A stretch of 64,000 bases of DNA from Clostridium sp. CAG:567 (GTDB taxonomy: Bacteria > Bacillota > Clostridia > TANB77 > CAG-508): NCBI GenBank assembly GCA_000437855.1, contig FR902206.1:1-64000 (forward strand). The letters are read 5' to 3'. The position numbers were made by a program, and so were the translations under genes. How positions within the stretch are numbered: position 1 is the stretch's first letter; the number at the start of each line of letters is the position of its first letter. Under the pieces are notes generated by a model, which saw only the letters and a program-made list of their open reading frames with translations, ran no database searches and was not told the origin of the DNA. Positions 26,319 to 37,100 of this stretch are shown here, piece by piece.

Positions 26319-27548
26319 ATGAGAAAAATAAACCATAAAATAAAAACACAAGTATTAATCATAAGTCTACTACTAATTATAGGATTAGTAGTAAGTTTGT
26401 GTGCATATATGTTTATTTTTCAAAAGAAAACAGCTTATGCAGCCACACAAAACGTTGAAGAAGAATACGAAACTATAGAAAAAAAATTCATAGACATAAA
26501 TGAAATATTAGAGAAAAATACTCAAAATAAAAAGAAAGAAGAAATAGTAAAAAAAGAAATAGATTTAGAATATATTACAAAATATCAAAATAATCCTGAG
26601 TTACCTAGTGGAATGATACAGGTGGTACAAGAAGGAATAGATGGAAAACAAGAAGAAATAACTAAAAAAATATATGAAGGAGATAAACTTACTGAGGAAA
26701 AAATAGTTGGAAATACAGTCACAAAAGCGTCAGTAAATAAAATAGTAGAAGTGGGAACAGGAAGGCATATAATAAATTATAATGCTGAAATTGGAGATGA
26801 CATATATATAACGCCGAGTTTTCTTGCAATAAGGATTGAACCAAATGAAAAAAGCGAAAAATTAATAACATTAAATAAAAACACAAAAGTTGAATTAATT
26901 GAAAAGAAAAAAGAATGGTATAAGATTCAATATCAAAGTTATGCAGGATGGGCAAAAGCAGAATGTTTTACAAGCATAAATCCAAACGAGCTAAAACAAG
27001 ATGAAATTGAGATAGTGCAAGGCAGCAAATATACAAAACAACAGTTGATAAGAAGTTTAAGCTTTAACATGAAATTGAACAAACCAAGTGGGTTATCATT
27101 AGAACAATTTAAAAAAATATTTGCAAATGAAACAAAAGACAAAAATAATATTTTTAAAGATAATGCACAATATTTTTATTATGCTGAAAAACAATATAAT
27201 ATTAATGGAGTATTCTTGGCAGCTGTAGCAATACATGAAAGTGGATGGGGAGGATCAAGTATAGCATCAAATAAAAACAATTTATTTGGGTATGGAGCTT
27301 ATGATAGAGACCCATATAATAGTGCTTATGAGTTTTCAGATTATTCAGAGGGAATAGACTTGTTAGCAAGAGTATTTGCAAAATACTATTTAAATCCAAA
27401 AGGTACAAAAATATATGATGGAAATATTGCTGATGGATGTTATTACAATGGAGAAACTCTTACAGGAGTTAATAAAAAATATGCAACAGATAAAAACTGG
27501 GCAAATGGCGTATACTACTGGATGAAACATTTATATAATAACTTATAA
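26319..27548 (+). CDS. Cell-wall glucosaminidase with G5 and SH3 domains
   Basis: This ~409-residue exported protein starts with a basic end and one hydrophobic segment (VLIISLLLIIGLVVSLCAYMFIF), a signal anchor. Residues ~90-165 fit a G5 domain (EEITKKIYEGDKLTEEKIV), ~170-220 a bacterial SH3 (ITLNKNTKVELIEKKKEWYKI), and ~285-409 a GH73 endo-beta-N-acetylglucosaminidase, with IHESGWGGSSIA supplying the catalytic Glu. It cleaves peptidoglycan glycan strands outside the cell. ATG 26319 is preferred over GTG 26310, since AGGTGA lies just before it. It stands alone between two terminators. Confidence 0.88.
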   Translation: MRKINHKIKTQVLIISLLLIIGLVVSLCAYMFIFQKKTAYAATQNVEEEYETIEKKFIDINEILEKNTQNKKKEEIVKKEIDLEYITKYQNNPELPSGMIQVVQEGIDGKQEEITKKIYEGDKLTEEKIVGNTVTKASVNKIVEVGTGRHIINYNAEIGDDIYITPSFLAIRIEPNEKSEKLITLNKNTKVELIEKKKEWYKIQYQSYAGWAKAECFTSINPNELKQDEIEIVQGSKYTKQQLIRSLSFNMKLNKPSGLSLEQFKKIFANETKDKNNIFKDNAQYFYYAEKQYNINGVFLAAVAIHESGWGGSSIASNKNNLFGYGAYDRDPYNSAYEFSDYSEGIDLLARVFAKYYLNPKGTKIYDGNIADGCYYNGETLTGVNKKYATDKNWANGVYYWMKHLYNNL

Positions 27549-27552
27549 AGGC

Positions 27553-27585
27553 AACTGGATATTTTTATAAAAATATCCAGTTTTT
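27553..27585 (+). terminator. Terminator of glucosaminidase gene
   Basis: AACTGGATATTTTTA pairs with TAAAAATATCCAGTT and a T-run follows. Confidence 0.88.
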
Positions 27586-27657
27586 CCTTGATATTTTCTG
27601 GACTTTATTGTATGATATAATATATGAAAGTGAAAAAATGAAAAGGGGCAGTATTTT

Positions 27658-28065
27658 ATGAAGAAAGTAATTTCAATATTATTTATATTATTAATCATAT
27701 TTGGAACAGTTACTGTATATGCAAGTAACGCTCAAGAAAATACAATAACCTCAGAAACAGCTACAACTAATCTAGTAGGATTAAAAGATAAAGCATTAAA
27801 AGCATTAGAAGATTATCAGGTAGCTTATGGAGACAATACTTACGGACTTGTTGCATATATTTTAAATATAGTTAGAATATATAGCATTCCATTTGGTTTT
27901 GTAGGAATTGTTTTAGCAGCAATTTACCGTTATGTTATAGGTATTAGAAAACTAGATGTTCAAGATAAAGGATTTGGTGTACTAGTAGCTATTATTACAG
28001 TAATGGTAATTTGTCAAGTACTACCATTAATCTTTGCGATAGTTGTAAGAGGTTGGAGGGGTTAA
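27658..28065 (+). CDS. VirB2/pilin-like small exported membrane protein
   Basis: This 135-residue protein has a signal peptide (ISILFILLIIFGTVTVYA, likely cut before SNAQE), a loop of about 45 residues, and two membrane helices (VAYILNIVRIYSIPFGFVGI and GVLVAIITVMVICQVLPLI) flanking a short basic loop with YRYVIGIRKLD. Signal peptide plus two close helices is the layout of VirB2/TrbC major pilins. No other secretion genes are present, so the assignment is by architecture only. A TadZ-like ATPase gene follows 5 bp downstream, favouring a shared surface or localisation role. Confidence 0.55.
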   Translation: MKKVISILFILLIIFGTVTVYASNAQENTITSETATTNLVGLKDKALKALEDYQVAYGDNTYGLVAYILNIVRIYSIPFGFVGIVLAAIYRYVIGIRKLDVQDKGFGVLVAIITVMVICQVLPLIFAIVVRGWRG

Positions 28066-28070
28066 AACGA

Positions 28071-30422
28071 ATGAAAGTATTATTTGCAGTTAATAATGAA
28101 AGCATTTCTGAGTCAATAACAAAAAAATATCAACAAGAATATAAAGAAATTATCTCAGCAAAAAATGTGTATTATTTTAATGCAATTATTAAAGAATTAC
28201 AAAGAGATAAATCTTATGATAGAATTGTTATAAGTGAAGATTTACAACCATTTTCTAATAATAATTATGATCAAATAGATAAATTTATTTTTGAGAAAAT
28301 GGATAATATTAGCGATGAAGCAACAAAGCAAAATGGAAATGATATTCCAATAATTTTAATATGTGCTGATAGAAGAGAAAAATCAGATCCATTACTAGTT
28401 AAAATGTTTGGAATAGGTGTTTATAATGCTCTTATTGGAAAAGATAGGAGTATTACTGCTGTGTGTCAATTATTAAATAGACCACGTAGTAAAAAAGAAG
28501 CAAAAGTGTATTACCACATAGATCCTGATGATGTGGATTATAAAGTAGAAAATGAAGGAGACGTTAGTGAAGTTGAAATTCAGAATATTTTAAATCACTA
28601 TAAAAGACTTGGAAGGAATGAAGAACAATATGTTGAGAGCTTTGACCATATTGCGAGCCAATATACAGATTCACAATTAAGATTAATTGCTAAATTCTTA
28701 CCACTAAACGTAAAAGCAGTACTAGAAGCTAATAGTCCAAAATATCAAGAAGTTGTTGCTTTAGGAATGCCTTCAAAACCTGATAGAAAATACAATCAAT
28801 ATAATAATTATAAAAAGGATAAAGATAAAAACAAAGATAAGAATCAGAAAAATGTAAAACCAGTTGATGACACAAAAGATTTAGATATAATAAAACAAAA
28901 CTTAGAAAAAAATGTAATAACTGAACCAGTTATTATACCTTCAGCAATAAATACTAATTCAGTAAGAAAAGTGAACAGTGTAAAGCCAAAAGAAGAGCCA
29001 ACAATTTCGCAACCAATATATCAGAATGAAAATGAAGAAGAAGATCTATTTGAAGATATAGTAACAGATGATGAACAAATTGAAGAAAATCAAGAAGTTG
29101 AATTAGAACAACCAAAAAGAAGAGGAAGACCTAAAAAAATAAAAGCAGGACAAGAAGTGAAAGAACAAGAGGCAACAGTTGTAAAAAGAGGAAGAGGAAG
29201 ACCTAAAAAACAACAAGAAGAAATAATAGAACAAGATGATGAAAACAGCGAAGAAGCAAATATTTTACCAGGCTTAGAAGAAGATGTATCATCTCCAGTA
29301 AATTTATTTGAACTAGGAGATGAAGAACAAAAAAGCAATACAAATCAAGAATCAGATAATGACATAATTTTACCAGGAATAGATAATGAATTCCTATTTG
29401 CACAAGATGGTGATCAAAATGAAAGAAGTCATATAGGTGTTTCTAATTTGAATGAAAACAATAATATATCTTCAACTCCAAGAAATAATGATAGCATGGA
29501 CTTGACACAAACAACAACAAATAATTATAATAACACAAGTACAGCGAGCATCATATCAAAGGATAAAAAAGTAGTTACATTTATAGGAACATCAAAAAAT
29601 GGAACATCATTCTTAGTAAATAATACTGCGGAAATTATTTCACAAAAAGGAATTAACACTGCAATTCTTGACTTAACTCAAAACAAAAATGCTTATTATA
29701 TATACACTGAAAATGATGAAAACCTACGTAACATAGCTTATTCATCTATAGAAAACCTAAAAATTGGAAATGCTAAAGGAATTCAAGTACATAAAAATTT
29801 AGCAGTATATACTTCATTACCAGGTAAAAAACAAGATACTTCAAATTACACTAATATATTAGAAACTTTGACTAAAAATTATTCTTTGGTAATTATTGAT
29901 TGTGACTATGATACAGACTATAATTATTTTGCACAAGCACAAGAAATATATCTAGTGCAAAGTTTAGACATTTTAACTATACAACCATTAACAGCATTTT
30001 TAAGAAATTTAAAAGCTAAAAATGCATTGAATCCAGAAAAAATCAGAGTAGTTTTAAATAAAATGGTTAACTTAAAAAGTGTAACAGAGAAGACAATTAT
30101 TGGAGGAATGGCATATTACAATGACCCATCAATGTCATTTATGACAGAATTATTTAATAAAGACACTGTTAAATATTGTGTAATTCCGTTTGAAGAACAA
30201 ACTTATGCAAAATACCTAGATGGAATTATCAATTGTAAAATTTCTTTAAATGGATATTCTAGAAATTGTATGACAGCACTTAATACATTGAGTGATATGG
30301 TATATCCTTTAGTTGAAAATAATACAACAAGAAACAATAAAACATATAATTCATATAGCAGTGGAAACAATTTCTCAGCTAGTATGAATAGCACACTAAA
30401 TAAAATGAAAAATAACTATTAA
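28071..30422 (+). CDS. TadZ/CpaE-like ATPase with internal AT-hook motifs
   Basis: This ~783-residue protein has three parts. Residues 1-150 resemble a receiver-like fold (MKVLFAVNNESISESI). Residues ~200-480 are a charged, asparagine-rich linker holding two AT-hook-like motifs, RRGRPKK and GRGRPKK, near residues 348 and 374. Residues ~495-780 form a MinD/ParA-like domain (VVTFIGTSKNGTSFLVNNTAEI, then LVIIDCDYDTDYN). The P-loop GTSKNGTS lacks the lysine-glycine-threonine core, as in atypical TadZ/CpaE proteins. These place secretion or pilus machines at cell poles. ATG 28071 is the first sensible start; an upstream frame overlaps the previous gene. Confidence 0.7.
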   Translation: MKVLFAVNNESISESITKKYQQEYKEIISAKNVYYFNAIIKELQRDKSYDRIVISEDLQPFSNNNYDQIDKFIFEKMDNISDEATKQNGNDIPIILICADRREKSDPLLVKMFGIGVYNALIGKDRSITAVCQLLNRPRSKKEAKVYYHIDPDDVDYKVENEGDVSEVEIQNILNHYKRLGRNEEQYVESFDHIASQYTDSQLRLIAKFLPLNVKAVLEANSPKYQEVVALGMPSKPDRKYNQYNNYKKDKDKNKDKNQKNVKPVDDTKDLDIIKQNLEKNVITEPVIIPSAINTNSVRKVNSVKPKEEPTISQPIYQNENEEEDLFEDIVTDDEQIEENQEVELEQPKRRGRPKKIKAGQEVKEQEATVVKRGRGRPKKQQEEIIEQDDENSEEANILPGLEEDVSSPVNLFELGDEEQKSNTNQESDNDIILPGIDNEFLFAQDGDQNERSHIGVSNLNENNNISSTPRNNDSMDLTQTTTNNYNNTSTASIISKDKKVVTFIGTSKNGTSFLVNNTAEIISQKGINTAILDLTQNKNAYYIYTENDENLRNIAYSSIENLKIGNAKGIQVHKNLAVYTSLPGKKQDTSNYTNILETLTKNYSLVIIDCDYDTDYNYFAQAQEIYLVQSLDILTIQPLTAFLRNLKAKNALNPEKIRVVLNKMVNLKSVTEKTIIGGMAYYNDPSMSFMTELFNKDTVKYCVIPFEEQTYAKYLDGIINCKISLNGYSRNCMTALNTLSDMVYPLVENNTTRNNKTYNSYSSGNNFSASMNSTLNKMKNNY

Positions 30423-30450
30423 AATATTCTTACAAAAAGGGGTGAGCTTT

Positions 30451-31524
30451 TTGCCATTAGCAATAATAATAATATTAATACTAATAATTGTAGCATTACT
30501 TGCATATAACTTATCAATAAGTAAAAAAATAGAAAACTTTAACAGCATAAATCAAAAAATAACCAATTTAAATATACTACAAGATTTTATGAATACTATA
30601 AGCGAAGTCACCTCTGTAAATGAAAAAATTCAAAAAATCAATAATATATTAATTGAAAGATACAATATTAAATATTCTACAATAGTTGTATATAATGGTA
30701 CTGAATATGTAATTAAAGCATCAAATGTTGATAAAAAACATTGGGAAGTGTTAAGAAACTTACAAAGTGAAGAAACATTTAAAGACAGTATACAGTCAGC
30801 AATTCCAAAATATATTACAATTGAAAAAGAAGGGGAAAGATTACCATATCAAAAAATGGAATTTGAAAGAGCTAAATCAGCAATATTTTTCCCACTTTAC
30901 ATAGATAATGTATATATTGGTTATTGGATTATTGAAGGCAGTAAACCTCATGAATTTGATAATATTGATACAACAATACTAGAAGTTGTAAAAAATAATA
31001 TTGTATCAGTATTAAAGACTGTAGAAAAACAACAAATAATAGAAAATATAGTTAGAGAAGATAAATTAACAAAATTAAAATCAGCAGAGTATTTGTTTGG
31101 AGAAGGTAAAAGGACAATAGACAAATATACAACCTCAACAGTGTGCTTATTTAAAATTACAAACTTAGAAGAAATAAATGAAACAATAGGTAGAAAAATA
31201 GGAAATGAGATAGTCACAAAAGTAAGTGAAAAAGTAAAACAAGATTTATCAGATGAATATATATTTGTTAGATATATGGGACCAAAATTTGCTATAGTCT
31301 TTTCTGGAATTGAAATGGATGCTATTGTTAGTTTTATGAGTCAAGTAAAAGAAAAAGTTGAAAACATAAAAATAACTGTAGACAAAAATAAAGAAGCAAT
31401 TCCAAAAATAAATGTAGTATTATCTACATATTATAAAGGAACTGCACTAGAAGGACTTACAAAAAAATTAGAAGAGTATTTAGATACAGCTTCAAATAAT
31501 GAAAATACAATTAATTATTTATAA
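30451..31524 (+). CDS. Membrane-anchored GAF plus degenerate GGDEF protein
   Basis: One N-terminal membrane helix ([20 protein letters not shown]) is followed by a short coiled region, a GAF domain (residues ~45-185), and a GGDEF-like domain ([17 protein letters not shown], then [17 protein letters not shown]). The active motif is YMGPKF instead of GGDEF, so it cannot make c-di-GMP and may only bind it or a protein. TTG 30451 with AAAAGGGGTG upstream is the most likely start; GTG 30442 overlaps that ribosome site. It follows the TadZ-like gene by 28 bp. Confidence 0.75.
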   Translation: MPLAIIIILILIIVALLAYNLSISKKIENFNSINQKITNLNILQDFMNTISEVTSVNEKIQKINNILIERYNIKYSTIVVYNGTEYVIKASNVDKKHWEVLRNLQSEETFKDSIQSAIPKYITIEKEGERLPYQKMEFERAKSAIFFPLYIDNVYIGYWIIEGSKPHEFDNIDTTILEVVKNNIVSVLKTVEKQQIIENIVREDKLTKLKSAEYLFGEGKRTIDKYTTSTVCLFKITNLEEINETIGRKIGNEIVTKVSEKVKQDLSDEYIFVRYMGPKFAIVFSGIEMDAIVSFMSQVKEKVENIKITVDKNKEAIPKINVVLSTYYKGTALEGLTKKLEEYLDTASNNENTINYL

Positions 31525-31538
31525 GGAGGAAAATCAAT

Positions 31539-31793
31539 ATGATATCAGATGAAACAGTTAGCTTTAAAGTTGAAAAGGACAAAAACATAAAGGCAAGGGA
31601 AATCTTAAAAGAAGTATATCATGCTTTAGAAGAAAAAGGATATAATCCTATAAATCAAATAGTTGGATATATTTTATCAGGAGATCCAACATATATTACA
31701 AGTCATAATGATGCAAGAAATCTAATTAGGCAAATTGAAAGAGATGAACTTTTAGAAAAAATGGTAAAAAACTATATAGGATTGGACGAATAA
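31539..31793 (+). CDS. ireB: IreB-family regulatory protein (DUF965)
   Basis: This 84-residue protein matches IreB, a substrate of PASTA serine/threonine kinases that modulates cephalosporin tolerance in enterococci. The family pattern is clear: [17 protein letters not shown] helix, [25 protein letters not shown], and [25 protein letters not shown] precedes the ATG. The order ireB-ruvX-DUF1292 is the conserved Firmicutes order (yrzL-yrrK-yrzB in Bacillus), supporting the calls. Confidence 0.93.
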   Translation: MISDETVSFKVEKDKNIKAREILKEVYHALEEKGYNPINQIVGYILSGDPTYITSHNDARNLIRQIERDELLEKMVKNYIGLDE

Positions 31794-31797
31794 TAGA

Positions 31798-32223
31798 ATG
31801 CGTAAATTAGGAATTGATTATGGAGATAGTAGAGTAGGACTAGCTATAACAGATGAATTAGAAATTACTGCACAAGGTTTAGAAACTATTCACCATAATG
31901 GAAATGATAAGTTAATCTTAAAAAGGTTGGATGAAATTTTATCTCAATATTCAATTGATACATTTGTTATTGGAATGCCAATAAATATGGATGGAAGTAA
32001 AACAGAAAGAGTAGAAGTAACAACTAAATTTATACATAAATTAAAATGTAAATTTCCTAAAATTTCAATAGAAACAATAGATGAAAGACTAACTACAGTA
32101 GCAGCGCATAAAACAATGAACTATTTGAATATTGATAAAAATAAAAAGAAACAATTAGTAGATACAATTTCAGCAGTATATATTCTTGAAACATATATGA
32201 ATAAGCGAAAAAACAATGTATAA
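31798..32223 (+). CDS. ruvX: RuvX/YqgF Holliday-junction resolvase-like nuclease
   Basis: This 141-residue protein has the RNase H-like fold of YqgF: GIDYGDSRVGLAITDE with the first catalytic Asp, VIGMPINMDGSKTER, and IETIDERLTT. The family processes 16S rRNA ends and resembles Holliday junction resolvases. It starts 4 bp after ireB, so it is translationally linked. Confidence 0.93.
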   Translation: MRKLGIDYGDSRVGLAITDELEITAQGLETIHHNGNDKLILKRLDEILSQYSIDTFVIGMPINMDGSKTERVEVTTKFIHKLKCKFPKISIETIDERLTTVAAHKTMNYLNIDKNKKKQLVDTISAVYILETYMNKRKNNV

Positions 32224-32327
32224 ACAATATAAAAATACAAATAATAAATAAAGAAAATTAAACAGATATTAACATTGTAGAGATACAATATTTATAATAT
32301 ATAAAAAACGAGAGGAGAAAAAATAAA

Positions 32328-32654
32328 ATGAGTGAAGATCTAAACAAGAAAGTTGAAAATGAAAATGAAGGAGAAGAATTAGACAATATATTAGTACTTA
32401 ATGATGAGGAGGGAAATGAAGTAGAATTTGAATTTCTAGACTTAATTGAATATGAAGGAGAAGAATATGTTGTTCTTTTACCAGTAGATGAAGAAGAAAC
32501 AGAAGAACCAGGAGAGGTTGTAATCTTAAAACTAGAAGATACAGAATCAGAAGAAGAAGAATCTTATGTTAGTGTAGAAGATGAAAATGTACTTAACAAA
32601 GTATTTGAAAAATTCAAAGAGAAATTTGAAGATGAATTTAATTTTGTAGACTAA
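32328..32654 (+). CDS. DUF1292 (YrzB-like) acidic protein
   Basis: This 108-residue, strongly acidic protein contains LDLIEYEGEEYVVLLPVDEEE and VVILKLED, the DUF1292 signature. It has no known enzymatic activity. It is the third gene of the ireB-ruvX cluster, but a 104-bp gap with an AT-rich promoter-like region separates it. A GAGAGGAG ribosome site is present. Confidence 0.85.
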   Translation: MSEDLNKKVENENEGEELDNILVLNDEEGNEVEFEFLDLIEYEGEEYVVLLPVDEEETEEPGEVVILKLEDTESEEEESYVSVEDENVLNKVFEKFKEKFEDEFNFVD

Positions 32655-32740
32655 TAAAAAATTATGTGTGAAGTTTTCAGGTTTGATAACTCCACATATA
32701 TACATAAGAAACTTGTTTAGTAAAAAGGATGGAAAAATAT

Positions 32741-33214
32741 ATGAAAAATTTATCTAGTTGGTTGATTGCTATATTTGCATTTGCCTTTTGGTTATATAGA
32801 GTTGTAGCAACAGCATTATATTCTATGGGAACAGAGCTTGTTTTACCACCAATGGACATGATAATGGAAATATTATTGTTATTCATTACATTTATATGTA
32901 TATGCTTTATTATAAAAAGAAAATTATTATCTGCAATAATATATTTAATATCACATATATTCTACTATGGAATATATATGTATCAAAATGTAGAAACTAT
33001 GATAAATAATTCGGGAACATTAAACTTATACATGGGATTACTTGTATGTTTGGTTGCTTTAGTAATACCAGTAGCAGCTTTATTTGATGTATTAGTTGAT
33101 AAAAGCAGAAAAGTTAACCCTGTGGATAAACAAACAGACTGGTTTTATAAAAATAAAGAATATGATAGAAAGCTTGATGAAAGAGCAGATAAAAATCAAT
33201 ATAGAACTTTATAA
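32741..33214 (+). CDS. Four-helix membrane protein of unknown function
   Basis: This ~157-residue protein has four predicted membrane helices (WLIAIFAFAFWLYRVVATAL, IMEILLLFITFICICFII, SAIIYLISHIFYYGIYMY, and YMGLLVCLVALVIPVAALF) and a basic C-terminal tail of ~45 residues. I do not recognise a family. ATG 32741 is preferred, because ATG 32729 lies inside the AAAAAGGATGG ribosome site. A related upstream sequence precedes the gene at 38885. Confidence 0.65.
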   Translation: MKNLSSWLIAIFAFAFWLYRVVATALYSMGTELVLPPMDMIMEILLLFITFICICFIIKRKLLSAIIYLISHIFYYGIYMYQNVETMINNSGTLNLYMGLLVCLVALVIPVAALFDVLVDKSRKVNPVDKQTDWFYKNKEYDRKLDERADKNQYRTL

Positions 33215-33224
33215 AAATAATATC

Positions 33225-33266
33225 ATAAATACTACTGACAATGTTATTATTGTCAGTAGTATTTAT
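33225..33266. terminator. Long perfect hairpin, bidirectional terminator
   Basis: ATAAATACTACTGACAAT pairs perfectly with ATTGTCAGTAGTATTTAT around a 6-nt loop. It separates the membrane-protein gene from the HD hydrolase. Confidence 0.75.
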
Positions 33267-33295
33267 ATAAATAAGTATAGGGAGACTAATTAAAA

Positions 33296-33850
33296 ATGAA
33301 AAAAGGCGAATTAGAACTAATTGATTATGCTATATATTTTGCAACAAAAGCACATACTGGTCAAAAAAGAAAAACAGAACAAGATGTGGATATGATATTT
33401 CATCCATTCACAGTTGGAATGATTTTACAAAGAGCAGGAGCAAAGACTGAATGCGTAATAGCGGGGATATTACATGATGTGGTAGAAGACACAAAATACA
33501 CACTAGAAGATATAAAAGAACAATTTGGAACTCAAGTTGCTAATATAGTAGATGAAGTTTCAGAAAATAAAAGTTTACCATGGAAAGAAAGAAAAATAGA
33601 AGCAATAAATAAAATAAAAACAGCAAGTATGGATGGAAAACTTGTGGAATGTGCAGATAAGATCAGCAATTTAGAGTCTTTGTACAATTTGTATCAAGAA
33701 GAAGGGGAAGAAGTTTGGAAAAGCTTTAATAAACCAAAAGAAGAGCAAAAATGGTATTATACTAATATGTTTCAAGCCGTTTTAATGAATACTACAGAAG
33801 AAAATATGTTATTTGACAGATATAAAAGAATATTAAATAAAGTTTTTTAA
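33296..33850 (+). CDS. HD-domain small alarmone hydrolase-like protein (RelA/SpoT hydrolase fold)
   Basis: This 184-residue protein carries the HD pattern of the RelA/SpoT hydrolase family: AIYFATKAHTGQKRK, FHPFTVGMIL, IAGILHDVVEDT, and VECADKISNLE. It lacks synthetase and regulatory domains, as in stand-alone small alarmone hydrolases (MESH1-like). It probably hydrolyses (p)ppGpp or a related nucleotide. The metal residues His, His-Asp and the later Asp are in place. GGGAGA precedes the ATG. Confidence 0.83.
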   Translation: MKKGELELIDYAIYFATKAHTGQKRKTEQDVDMIFHPFTVGMILQRAGAKTECVIAGILHDVVEDTKYTLEDIKEQFGTQVANIVDEVSENKSLPWKERKIEAINKIKTASMDGKLVECADKISNLESLYNLYQEEGEEVWKSFNKPKEEQKWYYTNMFQAVLMNTTEENMLFDRYKRILNKVF

Positions 33851-33862
33851 AGGAGTATTTTT

Positions 33863-34061
33863 ATGCAGTATTCATCTGAAGGAATAAATGAACAAAAGAA
33901 TAAAATAGAAGAAAATTTAAAATATATATGTGACAATATAGCTAAGATGAAAGGACCAATTTTTATAGAATTACTAGGAATGGCTAAAAATTGATTTTTC
34001 TGTACATGAAGGTTCAATACCACAAAGAGACGGAGAACTATTAAAACAATTACTAATATAA
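33863..34061 (+). pseudogene. Small frameshifted gene
   Basis: MQYSSEGINEQKNKIEEN runs 43 codons to TGA at 33992-33994. A one-base shift in the AAAAA run before it continues as IDFSVHEGSIPQRDGELLKQLLI and stops at 34059-34061. AAAGGAG precedes the ATG, 12 bp after the HD gene. It is either a recent frameshift or a sequencing slip. I do not recognise the product. Confidence 0.45.
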
Positions 34062-34075
34062 AAATACATAAATAA

Positions 34076-34105
34076 AATGTCTTAGAGTAATCTGAGGCAT
34101 TTTTT
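34076..34105 (+). terminator. Terminator before the AAA+/M41 gene
   Basis: AATGTCTTAGA and TCTGAGGCATT pair with two G-T wobbles around GTAA and are followed by TTTT. Confidence 0.75.
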
Positions 34106-34122
34106 AGTACATTGTAATTTTA

Positions 34123-34151
34123 TTGAAAATTATTTTTTGTTATGTTAGAAT
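34123..34151 (+). promoter_or_regulatory. Promoter of the AAA+/M41 gene
   Basis: TTGAAA at 34123 and TAGAAT at 34146 are spaced 17 bp, 33 bp before the start codon. Confidence 0.5.
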
Positions 34152-34183
34152 ATGAATGAATTGAAAGAGAAAGGAAATAAAAT

Positions 34184-37100
34184 ATGGATGAATATGTTTT
34201 AAAAAAATTGGAACTAATAAAAGCAAAATGGAAAGAAAAAAATGACTTTCAAGAAAAAGGAGTAATATTATTACCTAAAATTATTTCTATAAACAATGTA
34301 TATTACTTTGCTTATCCAATACTTAGCAAAAATGAAAATTCTGAATATGAATTGCAAAATTGGATATATCAAGAATTGAAAAAATTAGTATTAAAATATT
34401 CTCTTAAAAATAGTGATGATTATATTGGAAAAGTAAACTTTGATGAAGAAATGATAAACAATACATTAGATAATAAAGATATATCAAAAGAATTTTTGAA
34501 TCTATATAAATATATTACTGCAATTGTAACAAACAAAGAGAATAAAGAAATAGAACAAGGAAAATTAGATAAATTAATAGAGAAATATAATAAAAATTTA
34601 CATGATAATTTAAATGAAGAAATTTTTAAAATTTATGAAAAAAATAATAATAGTGAAGATAATACAAGAGATAATCTTAAAGAAGTAAAGGTATCAGATG
34701 AGAAAGAAGGAAAGAATCAAAAAAATGGTGAAAATACAACAAATAGTAGTGAAAATGTAGTCGATAAATATTCTAAAGAAACAAAACAAATTTTAAAAGA
34801 TATAGGTACTTTAAAAAATCTTGAAATAGTTGATTATGACTTTGAATGGAATTTGGTTCAAGGATTAAGATTTGCTTCATTAGATTTTATAGAACTGTGT
34901 ATCACAATACTAAAGAAAGGAGAAGTTTCATTAAAACAAGTTGTTGTAAATGAAAAGAATAAAATTGAAATTTCAAGTAAAATTCTTAGTTTATGTGATA
35001 ACAGATTTCAAAAGGAAGAGACAAATGATGTTATATTAAAGAAAAAAATAGAAAATAATGAGATGATAAATAAAAGTTCAAATAATTTTACAACATTACC
35101 AAATGATTATGAAAACAGTTCATGTATTAAATGTAAATATAGTAAATGTCCTAAGTACTATGCTGGTTACATTTTATATTTGAAAAACAAGGGATTATTA
35201 GAAACAAAATTAAAAGATAGAGAAGAATATAGAAGAAATAAATTTGAAAGTGATTATTTCACATTTAGATGGACTGTAGAAGACGGAGTTAAAAAAATTC
35301 CAGGGAAAACATTTGATATAGCATTAGCATTATTTAAAAATAATATGGTGTTTGTAGAACAAGGAGGAAGCCAAGACGGAGAAAATGCATCAGCAAAAAT
35401 ACATCTACCATTTGACTGTAATGTATATAAATTTAATTCGGATAATATTGAAAATATATTAAAGTATAAAGATACTCCTGTTAAAGGATGGAGAAATGTT
35501 ACAAGAAATGTAAAAAAATTATTGTATAAATGTAATAGCTGGAATTGTGCACTACCATATTGTATATTTGATGTTGCTGGATATCTTTTTTATCTTGATA
35601 AAACAGGGCAATGGAAACAAGCTGAAGAAGATAGAAAATATTATGAAGAAAATAAAAAAGAAATAGAAGAACAGGCTTTGAAAGAACAAGAAGAACAGTT
35701 ATGTAAATTTGAAGAAGAAGCTAAACAAAAAAGAGCTCAAGAAACTGAAAGAATATTAGAATATAAGAATAAAGCTCAAAATATTGAACAACTAATAGAT
35801 AAAATAAATACAGAAGAAGGATTACATATATCTATTGAGGGTGAAAGAGGTACAGGAAAAATTGAATTGGCCAATAGAATATGCAAATTACTAAAAGCAA
35901 ATAATAAAATTGATAATGATGAACCGGAATACTTAAGCATTCATAATTTAGCATTCAAAAATACATACGAGAAGCTGGAAATTCCAGGTACTACAACATG
36001 GACTGTAAAAGAACTTTCTATTAGCAATAAGCATTTGTATGTTTTAACAGATATAAAAGAATTTATTAAGGAATATAAAAATATAAATAGTGAAGATAAT
36101 GTTAATTATATTACTTTAAAAAGAATTAATAGAGTAATTGAATTGATAACATCTTTATTTGGAGAAGATTATATTATATTGGCATCTGACAAAAAGTCGA
36201 TTGACGAATTTTTAATGTTAGATTCAAAAATTAAATTTGTATATCAAAATAATAGATATGAAATTTCAAACTTATCAATAGATGATTTATTTGAGTTATA
36301 TTATAAAAGTTTAAATAATGAAATGTTGAACAAGCTAAGAAATGATACAGAACTTAGAGAAAAAATTAAAGAAAAATTTATAGATTATGTGAGTATAAAT
36401 GCAGAGTTCTTTCCATTTCAAAATGAGGAATTAGCAAGATACTTAGCAAATTATAGTATAAGTAAAAAAGATTTTGTTTTACCAGATAATATTTATAGAA
36501 GAGAAACTGTAGAGGAAAGCTTAAAGAAAATAATAGGCTTAAATACAGTAAAAGAAAATATAAAAAAATTTGAAAAGTATGCACTATATACAGTAAAAGC
36601 TAGAAACTTAGGATTAGAAATGAATAAATCAAATTTACACATGATTTTTACAGGTAATCCTGGTACTGGAAAAACAACGGTGGCAAGAATTATGGCTAAA
36701 ATGTTATATGATTTAGCTTTAATTTCAGAAAACAAATTAGTAGAAGTTGAAAGAAAAGATTTAGTTGCAAGTTATATTGGACAAACAGCACCGAAAACAG
36801 CAGAAGTAATTGCAAAGGCAATGGGAGGGGTCTTATTTATAGATGAAGCTTATACTCTAGCACAAGGAAATAAAGCAGAAAATGATTATGGAGCTGAAGC
36901 GGTTGCAACTTTAACCAAAGCAATGGAAGATCATAAGGATGATTTAGTGGTTATTTTTGCAGGATATAAAGATGAAATGAAGACATTTTTAGATATAAAT
37001 CCAGGAATATCTTCAAGAATTGGTTATACATTTCACTTTGAAGATTATACTAGTGCTGAACTAAATCAAATGTTCTTTATGAAAATGATGAATATGGGAT

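Noticed and set aside
28011..28070. Longer N-terminus of the TadZ-like protein
   Set aside because: The upstream frame overlaps the pilin-like gene and reads as its shadow; ATG 28071 begins a typical receiver-like start.
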